A stretch of 64,000 bases of DNA from an uncultured Pseudomonadota bacterium (GTDB taxonomy: Bacteria; Myxococcota_A; UBA796; SXON01), in NCBI GenBank assembly GCA_903900265.1, contig CAIUMM010000152.1:28744-92743 (forward strand), given 5' to 3'. Below are positions 50,282 through 59,158 of the stretch, one piece after another. The notes under the pieces are model-generated. The model worked only from the letters and a program-made list of their open reading frames with translations, did not search any database and had not been told where the DNA came from. How positions within the stretch are numbered: the first letter of the stretch is position 1; every line of letters starts with the position of its first letter. Both the position numbers and the translations under genes were made by a program.

Positions 50282-51064
50282 CTAAACCTCGGTCAAACGG
50301 AGTCTTTTGGTCACAGTTTCAATAGCCTGAGAGGAGCGATCTGCGAGGAGACAGGCTCTCCCCGTGGACTCGCACGCCGCACCGCACGTGCCCGAACCCG
50401 CGAACGGATCGGCCACGAGGGCTCCGGGAAGCGTGAACGCCCGGATCAAGGTTTCGTACACCCATTCGGGCTTTTGGTCGGGGTAGCCGACCCGTTGCGG
50501 GTCGGTGTTGCTCAACGTAGCGGACAGGACGGAGGCCGCTTTCTTCTCGGTGCCGTAGCTGTACGCTTTGCCGTTGCTCTCCCGACGAACGGCCCCTCCG
50601 GGACGGCGGGGCACATCCGGCAACGCGGCGTGGTCGAACCGCTGCCGGTCAGGCGTCCGCGCGAACAGGAGGATGGTGGAGTGCTTCACCGGCCACCGTG
50701 CCTTCCCGGGGTTGCCGAGCAGCGACTCGACGATGATCTCCCCTACGCGGCGCTGCGCGCCCCACACCCGGTCACCCCACACCGCGAGGTAGGGGATGAA
50801 CCGGTAGTCCGCCCACACGGCCAGCGTCCCGGAGGGCTCGATGACGCGGAAGGTTTCCTCGAAGAACGTCGTCATCAACGCTTCGTAGTCTGCGACCGGC
50901 AAGGCGTCGTCGTACGCACACCCGTTCGCTCCCCGGCGCACGCCGCCCGTGTTCCACGGGGGGTCGGTGACGACCAGCGAGAGACAGGCCGCCGGAAGCT
51001 CCCGAAGGAACTCCGTGGCCTCGGCGTGAACGAGGGTGATGTCGCCTCGACGGTACGCAGACAT
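50282..51064 (-). CDS. N4-cytosine/N6-adenine DNA methyltransferase, beta class
   Basis: 260 residues from ATG 51064 (TAATG overlap with the upstream stop). The catalytic motif TDPPWNTGG near 33-41 precedes the SAM motif ADPFAGSGTCGAACE near 229-243, the permuted order of the beta class. Between them lies the target-recognition region with WPVKHSTILLFAR. The upstream helicase gene starts two bases after this stop. Third methyltransferase of the block; likely protects viral DNA. Confidence 0.88.
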   Translation of the reverse strand: MSAYRRGDITLVHAEATEFLRELPAACLSLVVTDPPWNTGGVRRGANGCAYDDALPVADYEALMTTFFEETFRVIEPSGTLAVWADYRFIPYLAVWGDRVWGAQRRVGEIIVESLLGNPGKARWPVKHSTILLFARTPDRQRFDHAALPDVPRRPGGAVRRESNGKAYSYGTEKKAASVLSATLSNTDPQRVGYPDQKPEWVYETLIRAFTLPGALVADPFAGSGTCGAACESTGRACLLADRSSQAIETVTKRLRLTEV

Positions 51065-51324
51065 TACGGGCTCCCCGGCACGACTTCTACCGACAACAAC
51101 TGGCGCACTCCGGTCTTGTAGACACGGACGGTGTAGCAGAGGGTGTGTCGCATGTTTGCCGACACGCGGTACGCCGCGTCCCGGTGGGGGCTCGGCCCCG
51201 TGATCTCCAGAGGCACATTCCCATCCGGATACCCCCACAGGCGATTGAGCGCGCGATGCTGCTCCTGATCCGTGGGAAGCGACACCTCCACCGACACACG
51301 GACATCCGTGTACTCCGTAGACAT
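51064..51324 (-). CDS. Small beta-rich protein
   Basis: 86 residues: TDVRVSVEVSLP, DAAYRVSANMRHTLCYTVRVY and RQLLSVEVVPGSP give a compact beta protein. Coupled on both sides (the last base of the nuclease gene stop is shared region). No motif recognised. Confidence 0.7.
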   Translation of the reverse strand: MSTEYTDVRVSVEVSLPTDQEQHRALNRLWGYPDGNVPLEITGPSPHRDAAYRVSANMRHTLCYTVRVYKTGVRQLLSVEVVPGSP

Positions 51325-53066
51325 TACCGGCTCGCCCGAACGACCACATCGGCGAAGGGCGCGAGCACTTCGAGACAGGCGTTGGTCGCCGGGTAGCGGG
51401 TGTTGCAGACGAGGATGCCGGTGGGCGGAGACTTCAGCAGCATCGCGGCGATGTAGGTCGGGCCACGGTTGTAGGGGATGAGACCGTAGAAGTCCACCTT
51501 CTCCGCGTCCTTCGCACCCCGGTTGTGGATCGCAACGGCTTCGGCGCAGAGCGGCTGGATGTAGTCCTCCAGCGTGGTGTAGGTGCGATCACGTCCCTTC
51601 TCCGGTGCACAGTCGATGTAGAGCACGAGGGAGGGAGCCGGGGGGGCTTCGACGGGCGCGGGGGCGGGCTGCGGCTTTTCGATAACCGATTCGGTTACCA
51701 CTTCCGGCAGGGGTACGTCGTTGTCCTCCGCCACGTACGGCATGGGGTCGCTCTCGACGACCGGGGCAGGGAGCATGATCGCCCCGTCCTTCAGGACGCT
51801 GTAGCGGCTGCCGTCGAGGTTGCCGTCGAGGGCTTCCCGCATGGATTCGGGTGTCATGCGTCCGATCTGCGCTTCCGTCCAGTTCAACGCCGCGAGCTTC
51901 TCGGCGTAGTTCTTGGGCTTGCGGACAGCTTTCTTGTCCTCGGGCTCGGCCACCGGAGCCGCCGGAGCGACCTCGACGGGCTTCGTGAACGCGGAGGGCT
52001 TCACCTGCGGCGGGGCGTCCGGGGGAACGATGCTCACCGGGGTCTCCGTGGCGGCTGCCGGGGCTGCGGGCTTCTTGATGCCGTACTTGGCGAGCAACGC
52101 CGCACGCGCGGCGTCCTGCGAGTCCGGGACGGCGACCTCGGTGACGACCGGGGTAGCGACCTCGGTGACGACCGGGGCGGGAGGGGCTCCGGCAGCTTCA
52201 GCGGCTTTGCGGGCTTTGATGGCGGCGAGGGCGGCGAGAGGGTCGATGGTAGACATGAGATTCTCCGAGGGAGTGGTGGTTGCGGGTTGAGAAGGTTCGC
52301 GGAAATACCCCGCGAACGTCGTGGGTTGAGCGTCGATGAGGCTGAGAGCGCGGCACTTGTCGCGGAAGTGGCAGCCTCCGTACTTGTTGCAGGAGGACGG
52401 TTCGCCGGGCACCTTGTCGGGGGAGGTGGCCTCTGCGAACCCCTTCATCTCGTTGACGAGGACTTCGAGCTTCTGGCGCTCCGCTGCAAGGTGCTTGCGG
52501 TCGAGAGTCACGAGGGTCTTTCGGGCAGCGGGAGCCCCCCGGGTCAGGTAGACGATGTGCCCGGCATCGACCTCCGCCGCTTCGATGCCCTGCGCGTCAC
52601 ACGCGGCGAGGGCGAACGAGCCGTAGATCACCATCTGCGGATCGCACAGAAGCTCGTCTTTCTTCTTGGCGTACTTCAGGTCGGACGTGGTCTTATGATC
52701 GAGGATAAGTGGACGCTTTCCGGTGAGATTGAGCAAGTCCACGTACCCATTCACGGGAAGGCCCGCGAGGTAGATGCGGGGCCATTGAGCTTGCGTATCC
52801 TCGTTGTGCATTTTTACCTCCGTCCACGAGGTGCCCGGCTCGGGGAGCAGGGACAGACCGGCCTTGGCGATGCGCCCCGCCTCCGTATCCGCCGGGATCT
52901 TCCCGGAGTCCACGTACGCTTCAAGCTGTTCGTGAACGGCGGTGCCGAGCGCAGCACTCGCCCGCTGGGGCGTAGGCAGCCCGAGGATGCTCTGGAACCA
53001 CCATTGGCGTTTGCAGTCGTTGAACGTGTTGAACTGCGACGGAGATACGCTCTTGAACGCCCTCAT
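51324..53066 (-). CDS. PD-(D/E)XK nuclease (Cas4/RecB-like) with long linker
   Basis: 580 residues from ATG 53066, overlapping the primase stop (ATGA). The N-terminal 265 residues match RecB/Cas4-like exonucleases: SPSQFNTFNDCKRQWWFQ, GTAVHEQLEAY, VNGYVDLLN (Asp), ILDHKTTSDLKY (D-x-K) and a C-terminal Cys set (SSCNKYGGCHFRDKC) with an upstream Cys that could hold an iron-sulfur cluster. Residues 290-480 are Ala/Pro/Val repeats (VVTEVATPVVTEVAVP), then a separate C-terminal domain. Likely recombination or end-processing nuclease in the replication operon. Confidence 0.87.
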   Translation of the reverse strand: MRAFKSVSPSQFNTFNDCKRQWWFQSILGLPTPQRASAALGTAVHEQLEAYVDSGKIPADTEAGRIAKAGLSLLPEPGTSWTEVKMHNEDTQAQWPRIYLAGLPVNGYVDLLNLTGKRPLILDHKTTSDLKYAKKKDELLCDPQMVIYGSFALAACDAQGIEAAEVDAGHIVYLTRGAPAARKTLVTLDRKHLAAERQKLEVLVNEMKGFAEATSPDKVPGEPSSCNKYGGCHFRDKCRALSLIDAQPTTFAGYFREPSQPATTTPSENLMSTIDPLAALAAIKARKAAEAAGAPPAPVVTEVATPVVTEVAVPDSQDAARAALLAKYGIKKPAAPAAATETPVSIVPPDAPPQVKPSAFTKPVEVAPAAPVAEPEDKKAVRKPKNYAEKLAALNWTEAQIGRMTPESMREALDGNLDGSRYSVLKDGAIMLPAPVVESDPMPYVAEDNDVPLPEVVTESVIEKPQPAPAPVEAPPAPSLVLYIDCAPEKGRDRTYTTLEDYIQPLCAEAVAIHNRGAKDAEKVDFYGLIPYNRGPTYIAAMLLKSPPTGILVCNTRYPATNACLEVLAPFADVVVRASR

Positions 53067-55633
53067 GCTTCCGCCTTGGGTTGGGCCTTGTTGGGTGTCC
53101 AGAAGGGGGTGGCGGCTGCCGGTTTGGCGACGACCATGCTCAGGATGCGCTCCGGCACCGCCCACACCGGACGTGTGCCGTCAGCGGCGGCCTGTTCTTC
53201 ACAGCCGTGGAGCCGAAGCAACTGCGAGACGCGCGAACGCTCTTGTCGGGTGATCTGCGGGAGTGATACACCGATACATCCGGTCAACACATCCAACACG
53301 GAGACCGTGGGTTGGCGGCGGCGAATCAGGTAGTCGAGGACGGGCTGTTCCCACGGATCTTCCTGCTGGTACGGGCGGCTCTCGTTGGCGAGACGCTGCG
53401 CGCTCTCCCCTTCGTAGTGCCAGATTTCTCCGGCCTTGTAGCGAACGAGCGCCTCGGCCCACACCTGATCGCGGAACTCCGAGAGCCACGCGATGTTCAC
53501 CTTGGTGACGCGAATGGGCACGAAACGCCGCGAGCCGGTGGGATCGGTGAGGAACTGATCTTCATTGGTCGTGCCGACGAGGACGGTCTGCCGGGGGCGC
53601 TCCACGACGTGTCGCCCGAAGGGCGGACGGAAGCTGTCGAAACGCGAGGAGATGAACGCTTTGATCCGCGTGTTCTCTGCCTTGCGGAACGAGTCCAACT
53701 CCGAGATTTCGTAGAACAGCCGCCCCCCAAGCTGCATGTAGGAGTCTTTGTCGCCGACGGGAAGCGGGCTGTCGGCAAACCACCCGTTCGACAATACGCG
53801 GAGACCGGTGGATTTCCCGACACCTTGTTGCCCGGTCAGCACCAGCATGTTGTCCATCTGGCATCCGGGATCGTAGACGCGGGCGACGGCACCGATGACG
53901 AACTTCGTCCCGGCGTCGGCGAGGAACGCGGCATCCCCGACCGCCCCGAAGCCTTGGGCGAGCAGCGATCCAAGTCGGGATACTCCGTCCCACGTCAGGC
54001 TGTCGATGTAGTCCCGAACCGGGTGGAACATGTTTTCGTTGGCAACTTTCAAGATCGCCTCCTGCACCAGCGTGGTGCGCGATGAGAACCCATAGCGGCG
54101 TTCGATGTCGATATTGATGGTGGTGTCGATGTGGTCGGCGGCGGGAACCTGCCCATACAACAGCTTCCCCGAGAATGTGTCATATCGGAAATAAGCTCCG
54201 GCATACGCCGCGTCTCCCCGAAGTATCATCTCGATGTTCCCGAGCGAGCTACGGGGCATCCCGGTGCGCGGGTCGAGGGCGAGGTCGTTGAGGATGCGGG
54301 GGTCGGCTGCGGCGAGCGCCCGGTTGCGGCGGGAGTCGGTCTCCGCTGCCCGGAGGGACTCCCGCGCTTCCCGAACCGCCGTGCGGGCGTCGGTGAGCGC
54401 CTGTCGCAGCGTGGCGTGGGTGTTGGCCGCTGTCCGGGTGGTGTCGGCGTCGGCGAACTGCCGGGTGTTGAACAGGACGGCGCGAGCCTCCGCCTCCTGC
54501 ACCGCGACGGTCGCTGCATGGGCCTCCGCTCCACGCAAGGTCTCCGTCCAGCGGGCGATGCTGTTCTCGGTGCGCTGCTCGGTGTCCTCCCGAAGTTCCT
54601 CGACGGTCGCCGTCTCCGGGTCAGGCCGCCCAAGCTGCACGGGGCTTGTGACATCCAACGGGCAACCGGCGCACGCCCCGCTGATGCTCCGGATGTTGGC
54701 GCAGGTGCGCGGCCCCGATGAGGTCAACGCACGGTGATACGTCTCATGGGTATCATCGTAGGAATAGGACGGGTGTACCGCCCCGATGGCATGAGCGTGC
54801 TGCTCTCCGTCCCGGCAACGGGACACGATGGAGAGCCATGCGTACCACTCGGGCTGCGCCAAGGTTGCCGCGTCTTCCCGTGCGTGCCGCATGAACGCAC
54901 ATTGACTCTCGATGCGATCAAGGTGTTCGACCTGATGCGCGGTTTCGATCCCGGAAAACACACCCCCGCCCGGCGCGAGGGAAGACACAGGAGAGAAAGC
55001 CCGTGGCGGGGGTGTGCGAGATCCAAAAGCCCGTGGCTCCGCCACCGGCCCCGTGAAGATGGAGAGGATGATGTCCGGGTCGAGGTACTCGCCGGTCTCG
55101 TGGTACACGTACTCCGGCGTCGCTCCGGGTGGGTGCGTGGGTACGTGGTAGATGCGTCCCGGATCGGCCAGCGGGTCGAACGGGGCGGACTCTCCGGCAG
55201 CGAACTGCGCGGCCCATGCCCACACCCGGCGGAACTCCTGCGTCGTGACCGGACGGGTGAGCGGGAGGATGACGCGGAAGCGCGGCTTCCCGGTGTACTT
55301 GGGCGGCTTGATGACGAGGTGCGAAGCCGTCGTATAGATGACGTGCTCCCATCCGGCCCATACGGCTCCGGCACGGGCTACCGAGACGTTCTCTGCGCCG
55401 TCGTTGTCGTAGTCGAGCACGAGGGCATGGCAGAGCGCGATGTTCGCTTCCGTCTGGTTCTTGACCCGCTGGCCGCCCTCTCGGTAGGTCACCGGAGACC
55501 ACAGCGGGGCGGCATCCTTATCCGCCAACTCCCGCCATTCGTTGAAGTCCTCCGGCCACACCAACGCCGCCGAGAGGGGCTCGTTGTCCCGAAGGGACGC
55601 GAAAACACTCACCGAGAGGTGGTTAGAGGGCAT
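53063..55633 (-). CDS. Primase-helicase (AEP-type primase plus VirE/VapE-like helicase)
   Basis: 856 residues from ATG 55633. N-terminal archaeo-eukaryotic primase-like domain: LVLDYDND (D74, D76), PRFRVILPLTRPV and PGRIYHVPTH. A Cys pair (CAGCPL) near 320, a long coiled coil (about 345-450), then a VirE/VapE-like superfamily 3 helicase: Walker A GQQGVGKST near 600, Walker B LFYEISELD, and LVGTTNEDQFL with GSRRFVPI, an arginine-finger region. It can supply priming and unwinding for autonomous replication. Downstream genes are coupled by ATGA. A palindrome TGACAGGTGTCA lies 80 bp upstream. Confidence 0.9.
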   Translation of the reverse strand: MPSNHLSVSVFASLRDNEPLSAALVWPEDFNEWRELADKDAAPLWSPVTYREGGQRVKNQTEANIALCHALVLDYDNDGAENVSVARAGAVWAGWEHVIYTTASHLVIKPPKYTGKPRFRVILPLTRPVTTQEFRRVWAWAAQFAAGESAPFDPLADPGRIYHVPTHPPGATPEYVYHETGEYLDPDIILSIFTGPVAEPRAFGSRTPPPRAFSPVSSLAPGGGVFSGIETAHQVEHLDRIESQCAFMRHAREDAATLAQPEWYAWLSIVSRCRDGEQHAHAIGAVHPSYSYDDTHETYHRALTSSGPRTCANIRSISGACAGCPLDVTSPVQLGRPDPETATVEELREDTEQRTENSIARWTETLRGAEAHAATVAVQEAEARAVLFNTRQFADADTTRTAANTHATLRQALTDARTAVREARESLRAAETDSRRNRALAAADPRILNDLALDPRTGMPRSSLGNIEMILRGDAAYAGAYFRYDTFSGKLLYGQVPAADHIDTTINIDIERRYGFSSRTTLVQEAILKVANENMFHPVRDYIDSLTWDGVSRLGSLLAQGFGAVGDAAFLADAGTKFVIGAVARVYDPGCQMDNMLVLTGQQGVGKSTGLRVLSNGWFADSPLPVGDKDSYMQLGGRLFYEISELDSFRKAENTRIKAFISSRFDSFRPPFGRHVVERPRQTVLVGTTNEDQFLTDPTGSRRFVPIRVTKVNIAWLSEFRDQVWAEALVRYKAGEIWHYEGESAQRLANESRPYQQEDPWEQPVLDYLIRRRQPTVSVLDVLTGCIGVSLPQITRQERSRVSQLLRLHGCEEQAAADGTRPVWAVPERILSMVVAKPAAATPFWTPNKAQPKAEA

Positions 55634-55712
55634 CGGCAACCGTGGCGAGGCGAGATCCCCGGGGTCGAGTAGAAGCGACCGAGACGGGAGATCGGGTGGT
55701 GGTGGGGGGAAG

Positions 55713-55724
55713 TGACAGGTGTCA
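55713..55724. promoter_or_regulatory. Palindrome TGACAGGTGTCA upstream of the primase-helicase
   Basis: Perfect 5-bp arms with a two-base centre in the 134-bp gap between the 55768 gene and the primase-helicase. Same core as the site overlapping the 46991 promoter. A clear minus-10 was not found here. Confidence 0.55.
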
Positions 55725-55767
55725 TACGCCGTCCTCGAAGGCGGCGCAAGGGGGGCCGGCTGACTTT

Positions 55768-56337
55768 CTACGAAGGAAGTGCGGAGAGGGTGTTGAGCCG
55801 CTGACGGACGGCGGCTCTCTCGCTTTCAAGCACCTCTTTCGCCTGAGCAGACAGGATGCGGTCGCCGCAGTCCAGCAGCTTCAGCAGGGCGATCTCCACC
55901 GAGCGGAGCTTCTTGACCGGCACCGGAGGTGCTGCCGCCTTCGGCTTGGTCGGCTTGATCGGGGGGACGGGCAGACCGAGGGACACCATCGTTTCCCGGA
56001 GCAGGCTTTGACGCTCTGCCGGGGACATGGCGAGGATGCCGAGCGTCATCTGCACCAGTTCGGGCGCGTAGGTGACCTGCGCCATGAGCACCGTCAGGTT
56101 GCGATAGCCCCGCGCTTTCGCCACGTGATCGAACAGCAGAGCGGAGGAAGCGTCGAACGATACGGTCGTCCATACCTCCCCACGGGTTCCGGAGGGCGGT
56201 AATGAACCCCGAGCGTTAGTGAGGGCACAGGCTAAGGTAGCGGCGCGGCAGACCTCACTACGGGTGTGTTGTCCAGCGAACAGCGTCCGCAGGGTATCGG
56301 GGAGAGCGTGGAGGGCTAAAACGAGGGGTTTTGTCAT
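55768..56337 (-). CDS. Unknown protein adjacent to the putative origin
   Basis: 189 residues. Helical with a Pro/Lys/Ala linker near 125-142 (PPIKPTKPKAAAPPVP) and a C-terminal helix pair. No zinc site and no recognised fold. First gene on this side of the AT-rich segment and upstream of the primase-helicase, where an origin-binding or regulatory protein would be expected; that role is only positional inference. Confidence 0.72.
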   Translation of the reverse strand: MTKPLVLALHALPDTLRTLFAGQHTRSEVCRAATLACALTNARGSLPPSGTRGEVWTTVSFDASSALLFDHVAKARGYRNLTVLMAQVTYAPELVQMTLGILAMSPAERQSLLRETMVSLGLPVPPIKPTKPKAAAPPVPVKKLRSVEIALLKLLDCGDRILSAQAKEVLESERAAVRQRLNTLSALPS

Positions 56338-56780
56338 GCCGGAGGGGTATCCTATTGGAGTTTACGCGTCAAATGGGTGGGCTATGACACAATCCGAAGT
56401 CTGAAAATGAGCCTCCAACGCCGAGCACCTCCGCACGGTTCGACGGAAAAAAGTTATGAGCACATAAAAGTGAGCCCGCTACGCCGAGAAACGCGAATCT
56501 GCTGATACAACCGATTTTTCCTTATGAGTATACCGCAAGCCCTTTTTTCGGCCCGAGTTTCTATTCTCTTAGTTTACGACTCAACTACAATATCAACCCT
56601 ATTGTCTACTACACCTCCGCTAACTGATACTCTACAACTCGGGATTGTGTATTTTTTCAGCGGTAAAGCGGCCTCGAAAGCGGCTAAACTACACCATGAC
56701 ACAATCTTTTTGTGGAACCGTGCGCACTTTCGGTAGGTCGGAGGCTGCGATTTCCTTGCGCTTTCGGCCCCGTCCGTTAC
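56338..56780. other. AT-rich gene-free segment, candidate replication origin
   Basis: About 440 bp between divergent transcription units, visibly richer in A/T than anything else in the window (runs of A5-T6). Repeats inside: AAAATGAGCC..ACGCCGA at 56404-56424 and AAAAGTGAGCC..ACGCCGA at 56466-56487 (62 bp apart), ATGACACAATC at 56384 and 56695, and TTATGAG at 56454 and 56522. No stretch codes convincingly. Position beside primase-helicase supports an origin. No perfect DnaA box is seen. Confidence 0.65.
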
Positions 56781-56789
56781 GAGGTGGGT

Positions 56790-57260
56790 ATGCCCTCTCT
56801 CCCTCTCCATGCCCCTTCTGCGTGGCTTTCCACGCGCCTTTGCCCTGCTGCCGCCGCTCGGGTCGCTGCGCTGACCCGGAGAGTGGAGCGCCTGTCCCCT
56901 GACCTTGCTGGGCCACAGTCGCATGTCCTCCGGTATGCGCTGTTCGTGGCGGTGCTGTCCCCGCCGCTCCCTGCGGCGCTCCGGGAGCGGTGCCCCCGTG
57001 GCAAGAGCGTCCCCTTCCGGGCAGCGCCGCTGGTAGGCCGGGAGGGGGACGCGTTCGCGGTCGCCCTGCGCATCCTGCCGTCGTGCTTCCCGGAGGGGAC
57101 GATGCACGGGTTCGTGGAACATGGGCTCAAACAGGGCGAGGAGATCGTCCGTCTGCTCTGCCGCGCCGACCACACGGAGCGGGAGGCGTTGTTCGACCGG
57201 GTGGTGGGGGCGAGCATCTACGATCTGCGTCCGTCGCTGGCTGCCCGGTACGACCTGTAG
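56790..57260 (+). CDS. Unknown soluble protein
   Basis: 156 residues from ATG 56790 with GAGG 5 nt upstream; the same frame is open further upstream but that part is AT-richer and unlike coding. Leu/Arg/Pro-rich, helical, with EGTMHGFVEHGLKQGEEIVRLL. No motif recognised. First gene to the right of the candidate origin and upstream of the resolvase. Confidence 0.68.
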   Translation: MPSLPLHAPSAWLSTRLCPAAAARVAALTRRVERLSPDLAGPQSHVLRYALFVAVLSPPLPAALRERCPRGKSVPFRAAPLVGREGDAFAVALRILPSCFPEGTMHGFVEHGLKQGEEIVRLLCRADHTEREALFDRVVGASIYDLRPSLAARYDL

Positions 57261-57276
57261 GGGTTAGCCTCCGGAG

Positions 57277-57792
57277 GTGTCGGACATCCTCCTCTCCATC
57301 GACCCCGGGGCGCGCGGCTGCGGCTGTGCGTGGTGGATGCGCTTCGGGGAGGAGTGGACGCTGCTGCACGCCCGCTACGCCACGGGAGCGGAGGGGGCAG
57401 GGGAGGCGGGGCCGGTGGAGTGGCTGGCGGCTACGGAAGCCGTGGAGGCCGCTTCCCGGGACGTTCTCGGGGCGCTCCGGCCTGATGTCGTGGCGGTGGA
57501 ACGGATGCAGGTCTACACCCGGTCGAAGGGCGACCCCCGTGACCTCCTGACGCTCTCCGCCATTGGGGGCAGCCTGTTCCGCGCCTTCAGCGATGCCCGC
57601 CCTGTAGGGCCGCTTCCGCGTGAATGGAAAGGGCAAGTGAGTAGGGACGTGATGGGAGCCCGTGTCGAGAAGAAGGTGCGCGACCGGGGCTGGTGGGAGC
57701 GGCTGTCTCCGCCACGGAGAAAGACCCACCTCAACGACGTGTTGCACGGCATTGGGGTGGGTCTCTGGAGCATCGACACCGGGAAGGTGTAG
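57277..57792 (+). CDS. RuvC-like Holliday junction resolvase
   Basis: 171 residues from GTG 57277 (GGAG abuts the start). RNase H-fold acidic residues: Asp8 in LSIDPGARG, Glu in VAVERMQVY near 75, and Asp in THLNDVLHGIG near 153. Compatible with RuvC-type resolvases of phages that cut branched DNA before packaging. Basic loop REWKGQVSRDVMG. Ends one base before the convergent gene. Confidence 0.85.
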   Translation: MSDILLSIDPGARGCGCAWWMRFGEEWTLLHARYATGAEGAGEAGPVEWLAATEAVEAASRDVLGALRPDVVAVERMQVYTRSKGDPRDLLTLSAIGGSLFRAFSDARPVGPLPREWKGQVSRDVMGARVEKKVRDRGWWERLSPPRRKTHLNDVLHGIGVGLWSIDTGKV

Positions 57793-57987
57793 TCAGCAGG
57801 CTCCGATGCTGTCGGCGAGGGCGGTGCGTAGCTCCTCGATGTGGCAGAGCTTTGCGGCCCGTTCCGGCGACGGGGGCTCCGTGGCAAGGATGCGGTCGAA
57901 GCGGGATTCGAGCATACGCATGGCGCGAACGACGACGGCGAAGGGTGTCCAGCGCAAACGGTGGATGGGGACGACGCGATCCGACAT
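57793..57987 (-). CDS. Small basic protein
   Basis: 64 residues: VVPIHRLRWTPFAVVVRAMRMLESRFDRILA then a helical Glu/Ala end. Convergent with the resolvase gene. Could be DNA-binding by charge; not recognised. Confidence 0.68.
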   Translation of the reverse strand: MSDRVVPIHRLRWTPFAVVVRAMRMLESRFDRILATEPPSPERAAKLCHIEELRTALADSIGAC

Positions 57988-57990
57988 GAT

Positions 57991-58281
57991 TTATCCTGCG
58001 TTGAAGGAGGAGCAGAGGACGCTTTCCACGTAGCCTTCCTCCGCCACGCCGAGAAGGCGGACGGTGGAGGGTTTGTTCGCCCAATCCCGGTGCACGTAGG
58101 ACGAGTAGGGATTGCCTATCCAGCAGTCGCGTTCCAGATCGCCTTTGCTGCCGCGAGGGTGTAGGGTTCGCGCCGTCGCCTCATCGGGGGCTACGACGAC
58201 ACAGGCGTCGAAGGTATCGTAGCTCCGGTTGTCGTTCTGCGTGAGCAGGTAGAGGTTCATGCGGGGGGTCGGCTCAGACAT
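57991..58281 (-). CDS. Phage-type hypothetical protein
   Basis: 96 residues. MNLYLLTQNDNRSYDTFDACVVVAPDEATARTLHP is a pattern common in small phage proteins (YLLTQ..N.GYDTYDS.VV.A..E..AR..HP). Small alpha/beta fold, function unknown in all cases I know. Overlaps the 277-residue gene by eight bases. Confidence 0.8.
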   Translation of the reverse strand: MSEPTPRMNLYLLTQNDNRSYDTFDACVVVAPDEATARTLHPRGSKGDLERDCWIGNPYSSYVHRDWANKPSTVRLLGVAEEGYVESVLCSSFNAG

Positions 58282-59107
58282 CGAACATGCCCTCCTCGAC
58301 GACGACGCGGCGGAAGGTGACGCCGTCGGGGTGCACGGAGAGGTGGGTGAGGTTCTCCTCGGCCATGACGATGCGCAGCAGCTTCACGAGATCCTTGATC
58401 TCGGTGACCCCTTCGCGGGCTTGGGGGATCGGCTTGCGTGGCTGGACGTTGGCGGGGGTTGCGGCGAGCACCTCCGGCGGCACCTCGGAGGTGGGCACCG
58501 TGGCGATGAGGGGGGCGACGACCGGAGCGACGACCGGGGCGGCCTTCTTGCTCGCCCGAGGACGGGAGATCGCCATGTTCGGGTTCTGGACGCCGAGCGC
58601 CTTCCGAACCCTCGACATCAGATCGGGCCGCTTGGCTCCGGGGTTGAGGCCGAGCCCTGCGCAGCGGCTTTTGACTTCGGCGTAGATTTCGTCGCCGGAT
58701 AGGTGGTGCATGTCGCGCATCACGGTTTCGTAGACAGCGTAGAGATTGTCGAGTTGGTGTTGGGACACGGAGGTTTCCTTGGGTTGGGGTACGGGGATTG
58801 GGGACAGCAGCAGCGGAAAGCCCGCTTTTTCGAGACGGTCTACATTCATCGCCCACTTTCGGCAGCCCATGATGACGGGCAAACCGCGTTCCCGCGCTTG
58901 CAGAACGGCGGCGTTGTTGAGGACGTGCCCGACCATGTCCGTCAGGACAAAGACGAGCTTCGTGGTGTCGGGGAACGCCCCGGCTTTCCTCCGCCACTCC
59001 CAATGGGTAGCGGTCTGGAGTCCGTGGCGTAGTAGTTGGGGAGATAGTTTATCGACGATAAAGCTATGTTCCCCTCCGACAATGAGGGTAGGGACGAGTG
59101 GGGTCAT
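58274..59107 (-). CDS. DUF2325-like protein with Ala/Pro linker
   Basis: 277 residues. The N-terminal 90 residues (TLIVGGEHSFIVDKLSPQL, KLVFVLTDMVGHVLNNAAVLQARERGLPVIMG) match the Rossmann-like DUF2325 fold. A helical middle and a linker with VVAPVVAPLIATVPTSEVP lead to a C-terminal domain. No known activity. Its promoter ends 6 nt before the ATG (leaderless). Confidence 0.76.
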   Translation of the reverse strand: MTPLVPTLIVGGEHSFIVDKLSPQLLRHGLQTATHWEWRRKAGAFPDTTKLVFVLTDMVGHVLNNAAVLQARERGLPVIMGCRKWAMNVDRLEKAGFPLLLSPIPVPQPKETSVSQHQLDNLYAVYETVMRDMHHLSGDEIYAEVKSRCAGLGLNPGAKRPDLMSRVRKALGVQNPNMAISRPRASKKAAPVVAPVVAPLIATVPTSEVPPEVLAATPANVQPRKPIPQAREGVTEIKDLVKLLRIVMAEENLTHLSVHPDGVTFRRVVVEEGMFDV

Positions 59108-59113
59108 GGGGCT

Positions 59114-59142
59114 ACTCTACCCCGGGTTACGCCATTCGTCAA
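59114..59142 (-). promoter_or_regulatory. Early promoter TTGACG-N17-TAGAGT, leaderless
   Basis: TTGACG 59142-59137, 17-bp spacer, TAGAGT 59119-59114; ATG at 59107 after 6 nt. GGACAGGT directly upstream and overlapping the minus-35 resembles the ACAGGTGTCA operator. Confidence 0.75.
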
Positions 59143-59158
59143 ACCTGTCCGACTTATT

